From Margaritispora aquatica (Eukaryota > Ascomycota > Leotiomycetes > Helotiales > Discinellaceae): a stretch of DNA of 64,000 nucleotides. The number at the start of each line of letters is the position of its first letter. The stretch's first letter is position 1. Shown here one piece after another: positions 53,330 through 64,000 of this stretch. The position numbers were made by a program, and so were the translations under genes. The notes beneath the pieces are model-generated. The model searched no databases and was not told the DNA's origin. It saw only the letters and a list, made by a program, of their open reading frames with translations. The DNA is taken from positions 1,054,001-1,118,000 of the forward strand of contig VJWN01000004.1 in NCBI GenBank assembly GCA_007644065.1, in the 5' to 3' direction.

Positions 53330-55409
53330 ATGAATTGCGGCGAAGATGATTCGTCGCCTTGCACCAACACCTACCGAAATGGTCCATATTCCTCGTCTAT
53401 AGCTTCCTCAGCCTCCTCGTCATCCGCCTCGGTTTGGTCCGATGCCTCCTCACAATCGTCCGACGACTCATGCACATTTCCCTCCGACTTGGAAACATCA
53501 GAAACATATTGCTCTACAACGCAAGAACATGGAACCACGGCTGCCACATACTGGCCAAAACAGAGAAATGCTGTGGATGTTGCACCAGAGCAACGCCAAC
53601 ATCCAAGAAGAACTAGCGTTGGAACACAAGGGCGGGCAGCATGCCCCCCCTCATTAGTGCGCCAATGCGATCGCAAGGTCACCTTTGTCGATGGCCTCGT
53701 CGGTAAGAGACACATCAACCCTGAAAATAAGTCCTCCTGCTCAATAATCCCCTTCAGATACATCCACCCAAATGGTTGAAACGATTTGGCCCTTGTCATC
53801 AGTACCTTGCAGAAGCGAGCCTGGATCTGATGGAGGTCCCGTCATTCCTTTGCGCTTTTTTATTCAGGAAACTCTCCGAAGATCCAGAACCAGTTACTCC
53901 ACCCTCCAAGTGGCTCTGTACTACCTCATTCTTATCAGACCCCATGTGCCTACTCATGATTTCACCATGGAACAACCAAATGACTCCGTCCAATGTCGCG
54001 CACTTCAATGTGGCCGTCGCATGTTCTTGGCAGCTTTGGTACTCGCCTCCAAATATCTCCAGGACCGTAACTATTCGGCCAGAGCTTGGAGTAAGATTTC
54101 AGGACTATCCGTCCAAGAAATCAACAGTAACGAAATAGCCTTTCTTTTGGCTGTGAATTGGGAGTTACATATCACAGATAAAGTTTTCAAGCTTTGGGCC
54201 GATATCGTTCTCAAGTATACACCCTCGCCCTCATCATCACCTGGTGCCGGATCATCTCATCTTTCCGAGCAATCCGCAGAGTGGAAGGCGATCATTCTTA
54301 GACTCAACCCCGAGTTGGATAATATTGAGGATGCATCGCCATCAGCGTCTGCTGTGGCCAACGTTAAATGTTTCAGTCCTACGTATATGCGATATCAGGC
54401 GCCATCAACTACCGACCGTTCGTCGTTTGGATATGGCTCCAAGGAATCAAAATATTCTGCACCGAGTGTCTTGGAACCTTCTCCATATCCTCCGACAAAC
54501 CCCGCTCCAGCTCTTGGCTTGTTACCAACCCCAAGATTGACACCTCAGACATCAATGTCCGGATTCAACACTCCTGCAGTGAGTGCTGTGTCTGGTATGC
54601 TGAGCAAATCTTCAATGAGCTTTGCAATGTCGCAAGCATCAAACGCTTGTGCTGCGCAATTGTCTGAGAAATGGCAGCATCAATACACTTCGTCACCTCA
54701 ATCATACGTCTCTCAACGCCGATCATCCTTGGCCAATTCTGTCTCATCCATGTCATCCCCAGAGTCAATGGTGTCTGACAGCTCGTCGCGATCATCCCGT
54801 TCGTCCCGTTCGTCCTCAATCTCGTCTGCTTCATCAGTGACTGCGCCTATCTCGTCCAAGCTGGATGTTCAAGCGCGCTGTCGCTATGCGAAGCTGTGTA
54901 GTGAGAGGCAGAACCGGATGTACATCGCAACACTCGCTGAAGATTACTGCGATAATGGACCGACGTCATCGCCTGAGTCATATACTGGACCAGTTGGGAA
55001 GGATCTCTATGATCTCACTCTTGAGAACCCGCTAGGCCAGTATCTTTCCAAAGATGAAGAGGCTGCCCGTGCATTGCAAGAGTTACATAACCATCCACGA
55101 TCCTCGGAGTCTCCCGTCAGGACGAGTGCGAAACGCAGTCGACCACAGTCAATGGATAACACGCTCCAAGAAAACGTTCGTGAGATGTTGAGTGGTCGAT
55201 ATCAATCCTATCAGACCAACTGGTCTGAGGACTATATGAAGAATGCCAACAGAGAAACTGTCAGCACGAGGTCCCATGTTTCTGCTCGCCCCATCTCCAA
55301 GAGAGTGTGCTGTGCCACTGAAGCAGCACGTGAGCTTCCTACTTCTAGCCTTCATCCTGCCTTTGGTGGACACGGAGGACCTGGCATGTGGCGTGACATC
55401 TTGAATTAG
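53330..55409 (+). CDS. PHO85-type cyclin (Pcl1/Pcl2/Pcl5-like)
   Basis: Two exons, 53330-53702 and 53758-55409, with a 55 nt intron, give 674 aa. The join creates KVTFVDGLVDTSTQMVETIWPLSS, which leads into the cyclin box (about residues 130-255): FIQETLRRSRTSYSTLQVALYYLILI, then RMFLAALVLASKYLQDRNYSARAWSKISGL and NEIAFLLAVNWELHI. This pattern is typical of Pcl cyclins, partners of the Pho85/PhoA/PhoB kinases that link nutrient state to the cell cycle and to transcription-factor turnover. The exact Pcl subgroup is not certain. The N-terminal 110 residues and the C-terminal 400 are Ser-rich, with Ser-Pro and Thr-Pro sites and a (SRSSR)-like run. The leader contains three short upstream frames, suggesting translational control. 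Confidence 0.93.
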
Positions 55410-56761
55410 TTCTATCCTCCGACTATACATACACTCTACAACATTGTCATAACATAAATTTCTTTTGTTTTTTTGGGGGAGTCTCTGGCTGCATACTAGC
55501 GAGGGGACTATATCTCGTATCTTTATCCTCGACTTTTCAACATTTTACATGTTTGAAACAGTCGTGAGAGCATGGTGCGAGGGTGTATCAAACAGTCATT
55601 TGCCTTGCATGGATTCAGCCTTTGGTGCTTCGCGCTTGTACGTTAAGTGGCGGTATTTGAAAGGTGAATGGCATTTGCATTCACGACTATACGTTTTGGC
55701 GTGAGGGGATGGAAGGAGGTCATTGCACGGAATCGGAGTTCTATGGAATTGGTTGGGAAAGGCATTTGTGCTTAAGATCAGGCTGGTATAAGCTTTGAAT
55801 CTGCACTGGATCGTACACACGCACATATTACTTCCTCCTAAATGCAATGACAAGAGATATTTGCAGCCGAATTTGTTTCCAGATGCTGCTTGTGATTTTA
55901 AAATGCGTATCTTTCATTCTGTGTCTCACGCCAAGTGTCCAAGAGAGTGGTTCCATCTACCGGTCGTCCAGCAAGCCAATGAATTGGCTGAGAAGTGATC
56001 ACATAGTCTTGAGCTTCGAGTGGTGCTTGCTGTGTTTGAAATTTTGATATCAAAATCCTTTTTAACTTTAACCTGGGTCAAACCACAGGTAAGATACTTG
56101 CATCGGCTTCTCTATTCATCACCGGTTCGTCGATTTCCCTGCATGAATGAGTATTACGAATAGACTCTTGGTTAGCTTATCGGCCACTGTAATATAATCT
56201 TTAGCATTACCTACCTTACCTAGTCACTCCTTGATTAATCTCCAATTGTAAAGAGGTAAGATTACAAAGTGAAGCAAGCACAAGAACTTATTTGAGAGAA
56301 TGTGCAGCAGCAGAAACTAGAGCGGAAATCGGGAGCCGTTAGGAAGACCACAAACTGAGGACTGAGGACTGAGGGCTGAGGTAAAGAAGCGAGAATGGAA
56401 AATTGGAAGAGGAAGAGGAATTTGGGATTGGAGTTGGAATTGGAATTGGAAGACGAAGTCACGTTTCATCATCGCGTCGTCGTCGTCGGTCGGTCGGTCG
56501 CGTTGGGGAGATTTTCGCTTAATCCACTCTAAATCTTTTTGCCAGTAGCCACCAGAAGAAATCAATTTCAATTTTCGCGTCTCAGAACTTGGAACCTCTT
56601 TCTTCCCTACCCTTCCCTTACCCTAACTTAACTTAGCTTAACTTACTCACATACACACAGCCTTCACTCGCACCTTTCACTCGAAGAACGTTCCCCTCCG
56701 ATCGCACGACTCTTAACTCTACAACTACAACTGCAACTTGAGCATACTGACCCACCGCAAC
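55410..56761. other. Intergenic 1.35 kb
   Basis: 3' region of the cyclin gene, then promoter of the 2EXR gene at 56762. It contains simple GTC/GGTC repeats near 56474-56500 and an ATTGGA/GTTGGA-rich patch near 56420-56450. No gene is supported. Confidence 0.5.
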
Positions 56762-58986
56762 ATGCATCCCCCAGACGAGAAGCTCGCCATGCCACCTGCA
56801 TTGGCTTTGACTGCTGTTGAAGATGCTTCTCCCCGAGATGCTTCTTCCCTGGATACTGCTCCTCCTCAAGTCATTGCAATTGAGGCCGCTCCAACTGACG
56901 ATGCTGCTACCCAGGTTGCTGCTTCTTCTTCTTCTCCCCATTATGGCTCCTACGTCGATGTTTCCTCCCAAGAGACTTCTCGTGTGGAGGCGTCTTCCCC
57001 GGATACCTCGTATGAGGATGCTGTTCCCCTTCAGGGCGCTGCAACTGAGATTGATTCAACTGACGTTGCTCCAATTGAAGTTGCTTCAACTGACATCGCT
57101 CCATTTGAAATCGCCACCTCTCAGGATGCTACTACCGAGGTCGCTACTTCTCAAGATGCTGCTCAGGTTGCTTCAACTGGAATCGCTTCAACTGAAATCG
57201 CTTCAATTCGGGTCGGAACTTCTCAGGATGCTTCTGTCCAGGAGACTGCTACTCAGGTCGCTGGAACTGAAGTCACTCTAACCCAAGTCGCTGGAACTCA
57301 AGTCGTTTCAACTGAGGCTGCTTCAACTGAGGTCGCATCGACTGAGGTTGCTTTAACTACAGTCGCTTTAGCTCAGGCCGCTTCTCTTCGAGCTGCCTCT
57401 CCTCGAGTTGTTTCTCCTTACAGCTATGGCTATGCGTCTTACATTTCTCAATATGGTTCTCCGTATGGTTTTCAATATGGTTCTCCATATGGTTATCAAC
57501 ACGGGTTTCAATATGGTTTTCCCTATGGCATGGACGCTGCATCGTACAATCCATATGGTCTTCCATACGGCCCTCCATACAACCTCAACGCTGCAATGGA
57601 CACCTCTCAAAATCCTTCACCTCCTATCAGACAGCAGTCGAAATCCGAAGCAGTCGCATCGATTGAAGCCTACATGCAGTACCGAAATAACAATTCTTCA
57701 AAGTATCCCGTTCGCGCTCCATTGGCTCAGCCATCTGTTCAGCCACCTGCTCAGCAACCTGTAAGTATTAACTAAAATACATTTCCGAAATAGTAGTACA
57801 TTTGCTAACTCTCAGACTAGACCATTGATCAGATAGTCGCTCCGATTGAAAAGCTTTCGGTTCGTCCAAGACAGGAGAGCCCCGTCGTTATTCCGTTGGC
57901 TTTTGAAGAATTTCGCAAATTTTCGGAGTTTCCAGCTGAGCTTAGACTCAAGATTTGGCATCGTGCTCTGTAAGTCACTCTCTTTTCACATCTTCCAACA
58001 TCTTGAAGATTCCTCATAGTCGGCCAACTGCCTACTGCGAAGATCTCGATCCACTTGTTGAAGGCATTTCACTTCCCTTTCCATGCATGGACTAATAAAC
58101 TCGCAGCCCTCTGTTCGGTAACCTCATTCGCATTGGAGGATGTTCGAGAGAAGGACTAGCTCATTACCCAGTCTTCCATTCGAACGTTCGTCATGCCACC
58201 AGTGGATTCGTTCCTGTACGAAAGTTTGGTGATCATACCCTCCTGGCCATCAACAAGGAGTCACGTAACGAGTTACTTAAGTACTATCCGGCCCCCTTCA
58301 ACAGCAGTACGCTCAATTATCGCTATGGAGAAACATCCGAATCTATTCACCTCTCTGTTGCTGACCTTCGCGTCAACCTTGAGCATGATACTTTCTTCTT
58401 CTATGATTCTAATTCGATTAAGCCACACTCAAAGCCGTTCCCATTTCAAGAGCTGTTCACCTGCCTCTTCAGAGCAGACAAGGAGGAACGCATCCGTCGA
58501 TCCATTAGACGCATCGCATTGGCCGAGGAAGTTCTAACTGACATGTTCCGTGTGGAAGATGCCACAAGCACCAGCAATGTCGCTACCCAAGGTCCTAGCA
58601 CTCATACCCCGCAGCATGCGCCTTACAAGCTCCTCGAGGAGTTCGGTGAGCTCGAGCAAATTACTATCGTTGCCAAGAACCTCGAGCACAATTACCTCTT
58701 CAACGGATTCAAGGAGATTGAGGACGGCACCTGTGGCAAGTTTGTAGAGAACCTGAAGAAAAAGCTCGACGCCAGAGTAGATGCCCGAGAGGATCTGAAG
58801 GAGTGCGATACTAAGGTTGTTCAGATCAAGCAGAAGTACTTCTCGTCCAAGCTTACTCGCGAGAACATGGCTGAGCAGATCGCTGCCTCCATGGCTAGAC
58901 GCTGCTTGCTTCCTGCAGACCAACCACCACCATATGTGCCAAAGCGCCACGGCGGTAAGGTTGATTATTCGCCAGGTTGGAAGTGA
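56762..58986 (+). CDS. 2EXR-domain protein with long repetitive N-terminus
   Basis: Three exons, 56762-57760, 57821-57969 and 58107-58986, with introns of 60 and 137 nt, give 675 aa. Residues 1-220 are Ala/Ser/Thr/Val-rich with degenerate repeats of the form STEVAS. Residues about 220-275 are Tyr/Gly-rich (SPYGFQYGSPYGYQHG), a prion-like low-complexity type. The 2EXR core then follows: FRKFSEFPAELRLKIWHRALP at the exon 2/3 junction, and LLAINKESRNELLKYYP. The C-terminal 150 residues are charged (LKKKLDARVDAREDLKE) and probably helical. Splicing at 57820 uses the TAG acceptor; the CAG five bases earlier would lead to an in-frame stop. The molecular function of 2EXR proteins is unknown. Two decayed relatives lie 12-16 kb upstream and another intact one 2.4 kb downstream. 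Confidence 0.85.
57240..57400. repeat. Degenerate coding minisatellite (STEVAS units)
   Basis: Within exon 1 of the 2EXR gene, units related to ACTGAGGTCGC recur about every 15-18 nt and encode Ser/Thr-Glu-Val-Ala repeats. A second coding repeat based on TATGGTTCTCC follows at about 57445-57530 and encodes YGSPYGFQ units. Confidence 0.75.
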
Positions 58987-59972
58987 TTGCTTTGGCATGG
59001 GGCTTTCGTGATTGGCATGGTGTTCTGGATTTCTATCAAGGTGTTCTTTACAAGGGATGGGGCGCGGTTTGCGATTTGATTTTAGTAAGTCATCACCTTC
59101 GTCCCCCCTCTCTTCCTTGAAACTGCTAGAGTTATACAGAGCTAACTTATTTCTCGTAGGGACTTGATGTGGTATCCGCATGCTATGCCGACTTACAATG
59201 AACAACTTTACAGTGGTAAGACCGTTCGTGATGTCGGCGATGCTGGAAGGAACCATTCTAGAGTTTACTACAATATCGACTTGTTTACTCGTCTTGCTTG
59301 CTACCTTTCATGGAACTCGGAGCCTGCTACTTTGGCAGTGCACTTTGTTTACTTGCAAGAAAGAATCGAGCGAAAGAGGGCTTGTTGTTTGGCATGGGCG
59401 GTTGCGATGTTCAGGTGACACCTTTGGATCAGACTTAGATGATTGCGGGGTTAATAATAGGCAAAATTTCTAAAACCCACCCATGGTCTTTTCTCGCTGT
59501 GCTGTGATGTGTTGAGATGCTTTGATATGTGTGTAAAAGGTATGGCTTGCTGCTGTCATCTTCTCTATTGTCACTGTAGTCATTTATCTCTGTAGATCGA
59601 GGCAGCTATACTCCCAACGTTCGAGTTATGGAAATGCAAGCTGTGTGCTGACCCTTTCAACCCAGGAGTTCGCGAGAGTGTGTTACGAATAGATTATGTA
59701 TTATGGAGACTTCGCTAGACCCTTTGTTCTATGCCTCCCATGGAGATTATCCCTGCGGCTTGAATGACTCTCTATGCAGGCCTCCCTTGAATTATGCCCA
59801 GCAAACTAACAACGAGCCGTTTCCCCCGTGTGTTCGTTATGTGGTGACTTAATTCGTACGCCAGGCATCTATTCGGGATTCGAAATTTCGTAGCCAACGC
59901 CTAGCTAATTCCATTCGAGCCCAACAGGTGTGTGGGGAAACGCAGTCCAGCCCTCCGCAAGCAGCCAACCAG

Positions 59973-60000
59973 TATGTATGTATGTATGTATGTATGTATG
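59973..60000. repeat. Tetranucleotide repeat (TATG)n
   Basis: Seven perfect copies of TATG. Confidence 0.95.
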
Positions 60001-60072
60001 CACTGTGCCCCCTCCTACTCCATCCCTCGATCTCCCCCAGCTTTCCATTGTATGATTAACATGACTCGAAGA

Positions 60073-60090
60073 TTCGTTCGTTCGTTCGTT
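60073..60090. repeat. Tetranucleotide repeat (TTCG)n
   Basis: Four copies of TTCG plus TT, followed by GGTAGGTAGGTA. Confidence 0.9.
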
Positions 60091-60145
60091 TGGTAGGTAG
60101 GTATCTCTCCAGCAGCACACGCGCGCTTACTATGAAGCAGTTAGC

Positions 60146-60168
60146 TGAATCCAAATCCAAATCCAAAT
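60146..60168. repeat. Hexanucleotide repeat (AAATCC)n
   Basis: Three perfect AAATCC units preceded by one AATCC. Confidence 0.9.
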
Positions 60169-61370
60169 CCACGTTCGAGGGAAGGAAGTTGTGTAGAATG
60201 TGCTGCTCCCTTCTGATACGCCAAGGAGTGGTCTCGAAGTGATGCATATCTGACTTCGTGTTCCAGTCTGCTTAGGCCTTTGTGTATGCGAAGCAAAAGC
60301 ATCGAATGTTGGAACATCGAACAGTCTAGCATCTTTCTCCACGTTCTCCGCTTTCACGGAGAGCTGGTGAAGTTTGCGCTTGTGAAGTCCGTTATGGACC
60401 ACCCGCTAAGGCAAGAGCAAAGGTAAAGGTAAAGGCAGAGGTGTAGTTGTGGTTGTGGCTGTCTCTTTGTATGTACCTTGAAGTAATGTATGGACTTCAG
60501 ACGATATCTCGCTTATTTCTCCCCGTTGGGTCCCGTTGGGTGATTCTCCCCCCCTAAAAATCTTAGCACCAGCCCTACTAGCTTGAGGTGGTGTTTACCG
60601 AGCGGTATAGTCGTGGGCTTGTTTACAATTATGTTCAGGGGTTTAAGCGAAGTCCCGTGACATGCCTGCTGCATAGGCAAAAAGACGCCGGTAAACCATT
60701 CAAAAGAAATGAAAGAGATTATTGATTCGCTGATGATGAAAAGTGGTAGGAGTCATGGGAATGAGCAGATATTTTTTGAATTAGGGTGATTGGATAGAGT
60801 CGAACATTGTTTAACGTGTGAAAAACGAATCATCTGTAGACACTGACACAACAACCTCAAATTAACGCATGTGGAGGACTCTTGAGCCCTTTGGTACGGC
60901 CACTTAATAGACATGTTTCCTATCATTCAAACATATTAATTATTTATATTATTTGATCGCAATGCACAGCAAGATCTGAAAACTCTACGTGGTATGACGA
61001 CGACGGTGGTCTCAAATCAAGGTTTCGATTGAAAGATTGGCGTGTTCTGATTGGTTCGCTTCTCCTTTCAGGGGCGAGAATCGTCCACTTGGTCCACTCG
61101 GTGGGGGGCAGACAATCAGATCGCCTCCCCCTGGTTAATATGACGCGCAGAGCATGAATGAATCAGCTTGTTTGTGTTTTGATGCTGTGTTCTGTGTTCT
61201 GAGCGGTTTCAATTCCCAAAACTCTTTCCTTTTGACTTATGATTGTTATGATTCAAACAGAAATCTAGACTCGAATTGTGGAGACAATTGACGCTGTCCA
61301 GTTTCACAGCATATCCACTAGTAAACACAACATATCTTCCAACGACTTAAAATCTCCGCTTCTTCCATCC

Positions 61371-62204
61371 ATGCAAACGACACGAGAAATCAAAGGAAGG
61401 AATCTGAAAAGGAGGAAGAAGAAGATGATGGCGCCCCTAGACACATTCACGCTGTTTGCTCAACTTCCAGCCGAGCTCCGCATCAAAATCTGGCACCACG
61501 CCCTCCCGCTCTTCCCTCGAGTCTTCGAGCTCAAACCCGTCCGCTGGAACGACACCACGTTCCCCGACACGCTGCCCTCGGATTTCCGCACCGCGCCCAA
61601 ATGGACGCTGGGCATCTCGTCCATTCCTCCACTGCTCAGCGTGAACAGCGAGGCGAGATTCGAGCTGCTTCCTTTCTACGACGTGAGAGTTACGGATAGA
61701 GGGGTCGCGTCGTCGACGAAGTGTAGTGTGCCGTCCCAGGTGCCGCTGTGTCCAGAGACCGACATGCTCCATGTGAATGTCAGGAAGAGCCAGAAGGTGT
61801 ATGATGGGACTAAGGCGCTGTTCGAGGAGGTGTTTGGAGAGAGAGGTCCCGAGGTGGCGAGCCGGCTGATGAGAATGGCGGGGAGTGAGAGGTTCTGGGC
61901 GTGTCTGAGGGAAGAGGGTGCGGATGGGGTTTTGGGCACCCTGGAGGCGCTCGAGGAGGCGATCTTGGTGGTGCCCGGGAGGACGATGAGGATTGTGGGC
62001 GAACTGGATGTATGTGGTGCGGCAGCGAGAGCGGGTGCGACGTTGGCTCGAGAAAATATTGCTCAAACGAAGGATGGGATTAGGGCTGGGGAACGGTGGG
62101 ATATGAGGATGTGTGCAGCGGGAGATTTGGGCAGAGCTGGGAAGAAGCATCAGGTTGAGTGCGATTTTATGAGTAGTGGTTCAGATATATTCATCTTTAC
62201 GTAG
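61371..62204 (+). CDS. 2EXR-domain protein, single exon
   Basis: A single open frame from ATG at 61371, 277 aa. The open frame extends upstream but without an ATG; ATGs at 61425 and 61428 are alternative starts. After a basic stretch (RNLKRRKKKMM) comes the 2EXR core FTLFAQLPAELRIKIWHHALPLFPRVFEL at about residues 24-50, then LLSVNSEARFELLPFYDV. Both blocks are the conserved parts of the family. The rest shows no known domain. The frame is distinctly G+C-rich, especially at third positions, compared with neighbouring genes and the AT-rich flanks. Function is unknown. Confidence 0.85.
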   Translation: MQTTREIKGRNLKRRKKKMMAPLDTFTLFAQLPAELRIKIWHHALPLFPRVFELKPVRWNDTTFPDTLPSDFRTAPKWTLGISSIPPLLSVNSEARFELLPFYDVRVTDRGVASSTKCSVPSQVPLCPETDMLHVNVRKSQKVYDGTKALFEEVFGERGPEVASRLMRMAGSERFWACLREEGADGVLGTLEALEEAILVVPGRTMRIVGELDVCGAAARAGATLARENIAQTKDGIRAGERWDMRMCAAGDLGRAGKKHQVECDFMSSGSDIFIFT

Positions 62205-62719
62205 CTTGAAAATCTAGGAATACCCCGAAACTTTGCAGCCGAGCCTTGCGGATTTAGTATTAAGCATACGACACAGTGAAAATTTGAAGAATAGTATCCC
62301 TGCGGCTATATGTAACACTCTGAGACTCTCGAGTGGTAAGTGAGTGACAACTAAGAAACTGGAAACATGAGCTAAAAGCTTCCACGACAAACTCTCGATG
62401 TGTAATAAAGCTGTCATGCCCTTGGTTTAGGATCCATTCCTACTTTCTAAATATTAGAACTTGAGCTAAAAAGCATCTCTCACGGTAGTGAAAATCAACA
62501 TCATTAGGATAGAGAACTAGGAACAAATGGAGCACATAATGATTGCCATTGAACAGCGATGCTGCAATTCTATGTATACATGTTTACAACTAGCTCTTCG
62601 CGAGCCCCAGGGCATTATTTAGCCAGTGTGCCATTAGATAAAACGCTTCCTTCGTATCTTTCATACAAGTGGTCATTACAAACATAAGAAACCGTCCTCT
62701 CAGCAGCGATTATCACAAT
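62205..62719. other. Intergenic, convergent 3' region
   Basis: The region lies between the stop codons of the 2EXR gene and the HSP9/HSP12 gene. It is AT-rich and has no supported gene. Confidence 0.6.
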
Positions 62720-63146
62720 CTACTGCTTCGAGACATCAGCGGTCTTGCCCTTGGCAGTTCCAGCTAGGTAATATTAGCCGTGACCTCAAATATTCGTAGA
62801 GGAGAAGTGCTCACCAGCGCCAGAAAGGGTGTCAGAGAGAGCAGTGCCTGCATCCGTGACAGTCTTCTTTGCAGACTCCAAGTAGGAGCCGCCGTTGGAT
62901 TGAGCATCATCGGAGGTACCGCGGACACTGTCGCCAACCTTTTGAGTGGTTGACTTGTTGCCTTGGACGGAGCCAAAGACTTTGTCGGTGGCGCCGGTCA
63001 AGGTCTCTGTTGCGATCTGTCCGTATCCCTTTTGTGATTGAGGGGTGATCTTCTCCTGGGCTTGCTCGCCGAGTCCTTTGCGCCTGTAGGAGGTTAGAAT
63101 GTGTATGGATCGAAGGGGATTAGAACACTCACATAGTGTCAGACAT
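62720..63146 (-). CDS. HSP9/HSP12-family small stress protein
   Basis: Three exons, 63133-63146, 62815-63083 and 62720-62763, with introns of 49 and 51 nt, give 108 aa. The first exon is only 14 nt (MSDT plus part of Met). The protein starts MSDTMRKGLGEQAQEKITPQSQK, the typical opening of fission yeast Hsp9 and budding yeast Hsp12 relatives. It is hydrophilic, rich in Gly, Ser, Thr, Lys and Asp, and ends GTAKGKTADVSKQ. Hsp12 proteins are disordered in solution, fold on membranes and stabilise them during heat, osmotic and stationary-phase stress. A stress-response element AGGGG lies upstream at 63435-63439. Small exons at both ends make this gene easy to mis-annotate. Confidence 0.93.
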
Positions 63147-64000
63147 GTTGATTGATTGGTTTTTGGTTTTTGGTTTTGTTTGGTTTGAAGTTTGGGAGAT
63201 AGATTGATGGATGAGTATGATTAGGAAGTCTGAGAAATGTTGCGAATGGATTGTCTTAAGTACCCATCGAATTCAGACTTGCTTGTGTAAACTACGCAAT
63301 TTTCATATCAAAATCCTGCAGTGAGCAACCTGCACGTCACTTTGTCACACACAAAACCTTGCTGTAGACTCGTCTGAGGAGGCAAAGTCTACCTACATCA
63401 TTTGTCTCATGGATTATAGACAACCCTGATCACAAGGGGAGTAAGAAGGTGAAGATCGGCACGTACACAATTGTATGCCGTTTGCAATCGGGAGCCGCAA
63501 CATACTCGTAACACAAGACGCATCTTGCTATCTCCATTGAATGTAAAGAGCTTTCCAAACTATCCAATGAAAAACAGTTTCACGTACGCTTCTTCTTCCT
63601 GTTGGTGGGTAATATTCATTGTGATGTCATTGCCACTGTGCGGAGGTATGTCCTTTCGCACAAACTTGGTTAACGCGCACAATGAATATCAATACCACCA
63701 ATCTTCCAGGCGAAGAGTGGCAAAAGAAAGAAGTCGCGAACTTGTAGCCAGAATCTCAAGGAGAATCAAAGTAAAATTGTTATGCTGCATCCGTATGTAC
63801 AAATTACTTTTAAAAATGTCATCAACGAAGAAGTAATTGGAAATGAAAAGGCCTCTGCATCATAAGTCTTGTTTGTCTTGAAAAGATCAATTCTGACACT
63901 TGAGTAGAAAGATCGAGAAATGAGTGCTTTAAAGATTATGTGCATTGTGTCTCTGGAATGTGAATACTAAGGTAGCTTCAACTTCAACCTCAGGGTAAAT
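63147..64000. other. Upstream region of HSP9/HSP12 gene
   Basis: Promoter-side sequence to the right edge. A single AGGGG element occurs at 63435-63439. A 121-codon plus-strand frame ending at 63836 has no recognisable domain and is not called as a gene. Confidence 0.5.
63435..63439 (+). promoter_or_regulatory. Candidate stress-response element (AGGGG)
   Basis: AGGGG about 290 bp upstream of the HSP9/HSP12 start matches the Msn2/Msn4-type STRE that drives HSP12 in yeast. It is one five-base match, so chance is quite possible. Confidence 0.25.

Larger units (their letters stand above)
58987..61370. other. Intergenic 2.4 kb with simple repeats
   Basis: No gene is supported. An 84-codon frame at 59164-59418 just after the 2EXR gene has no recognisable domain. 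Short tandem repeats lie at 59973-60000, 60073-60090 and 60146-60168. The last part is upstream sequence of the next 2EXR gene. Confidence 0.5.

Noticed and set aside
59164..59418. 84-codon frame just downstream of the 2EXR gene, reading LSWNSEPATLAVHFVYLQERIERKR
   Set aside because: It could be a further exon, but the 2EXR protein already ends in a natural stop at 58986 and no domain supports extension.
60575..60650. ACCGAGCGGTATAGT, resembling the D-arm of Ser/Leu tRNAs
   Set aside because: The downstream part lacks a GTTCGA-type T-loop with a pairing stem.

Overview
The window is nuclear DNA of a filamentous ascomycete (Pezizomycotina). Genes are split by short introns, mostly 48-57 nt, with GTAAG-type donors and CTAAC/CTAAT-like branch sites. 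The gene content is typically fungal: a Ctr copper transporter, a BIM1/X325 copper protein, a glyoxysomal malate synthase with SKL tail, an HSP9/HSP12 protein, a PHO85-type cyclin and several 2EXR-domain genes. The protein sequences and the expanded 2EXR family suggest a leotiomycete (Helotiales), but that placement is inference.

Layout. 1-1363: 3' part of a multi-pass membrane protein gene. 2122-8606: three copper-uptake genes (secreted BIM1/X325 copper-binding protein, Ctr transporter, FRE-type metalloreductase). 9196-14703: a divergent pair of central-carbon genes, malate synthase (-) and fumarase (+). 14704-26002: an 11.3 kb gene-poor stretch. 26003-27386: two-finger zinc-finger regulator. 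30744-34663 (-): Hsl1/Gin4/Cdr2-type kinase with a C-terminal KA1 domain, divergent from smc5 at 36159-39756. 40544-44093: two broken 2EXR-domain copies. 44094-53329: a second gene-poor stretch rich in microsatellites. 53330-55409: PHO85-type cyclin with an uORF-bearing leader. 56762-58986 and 61371-62204: two intact 2EXR-domain genes. 62720-63146 (-): HSP9/HSP12.

How the genes work together. The clearest functional unit is the copper group: the reductase can make Cu(I), the Ctr protein imports it, and BIM1/X325 proteins help deliver copper to Ctr at the cell surface. TGCTCA cores, the centre of Mac1/Cuf1-type copper-response elements, lie upstream of two of the genes. Malate synthase and fumarase both produce malate and share one 2 kb intergenic region. 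The 2EXR genes are a local family at different stages of decay; every in-frame stop in the broken copies is TAG, which fits C-to-T change at CpA as produced by RIP.

Exon structures were assembled by eye from splice signals and reading-frame continuity; UTR ends are not determined.
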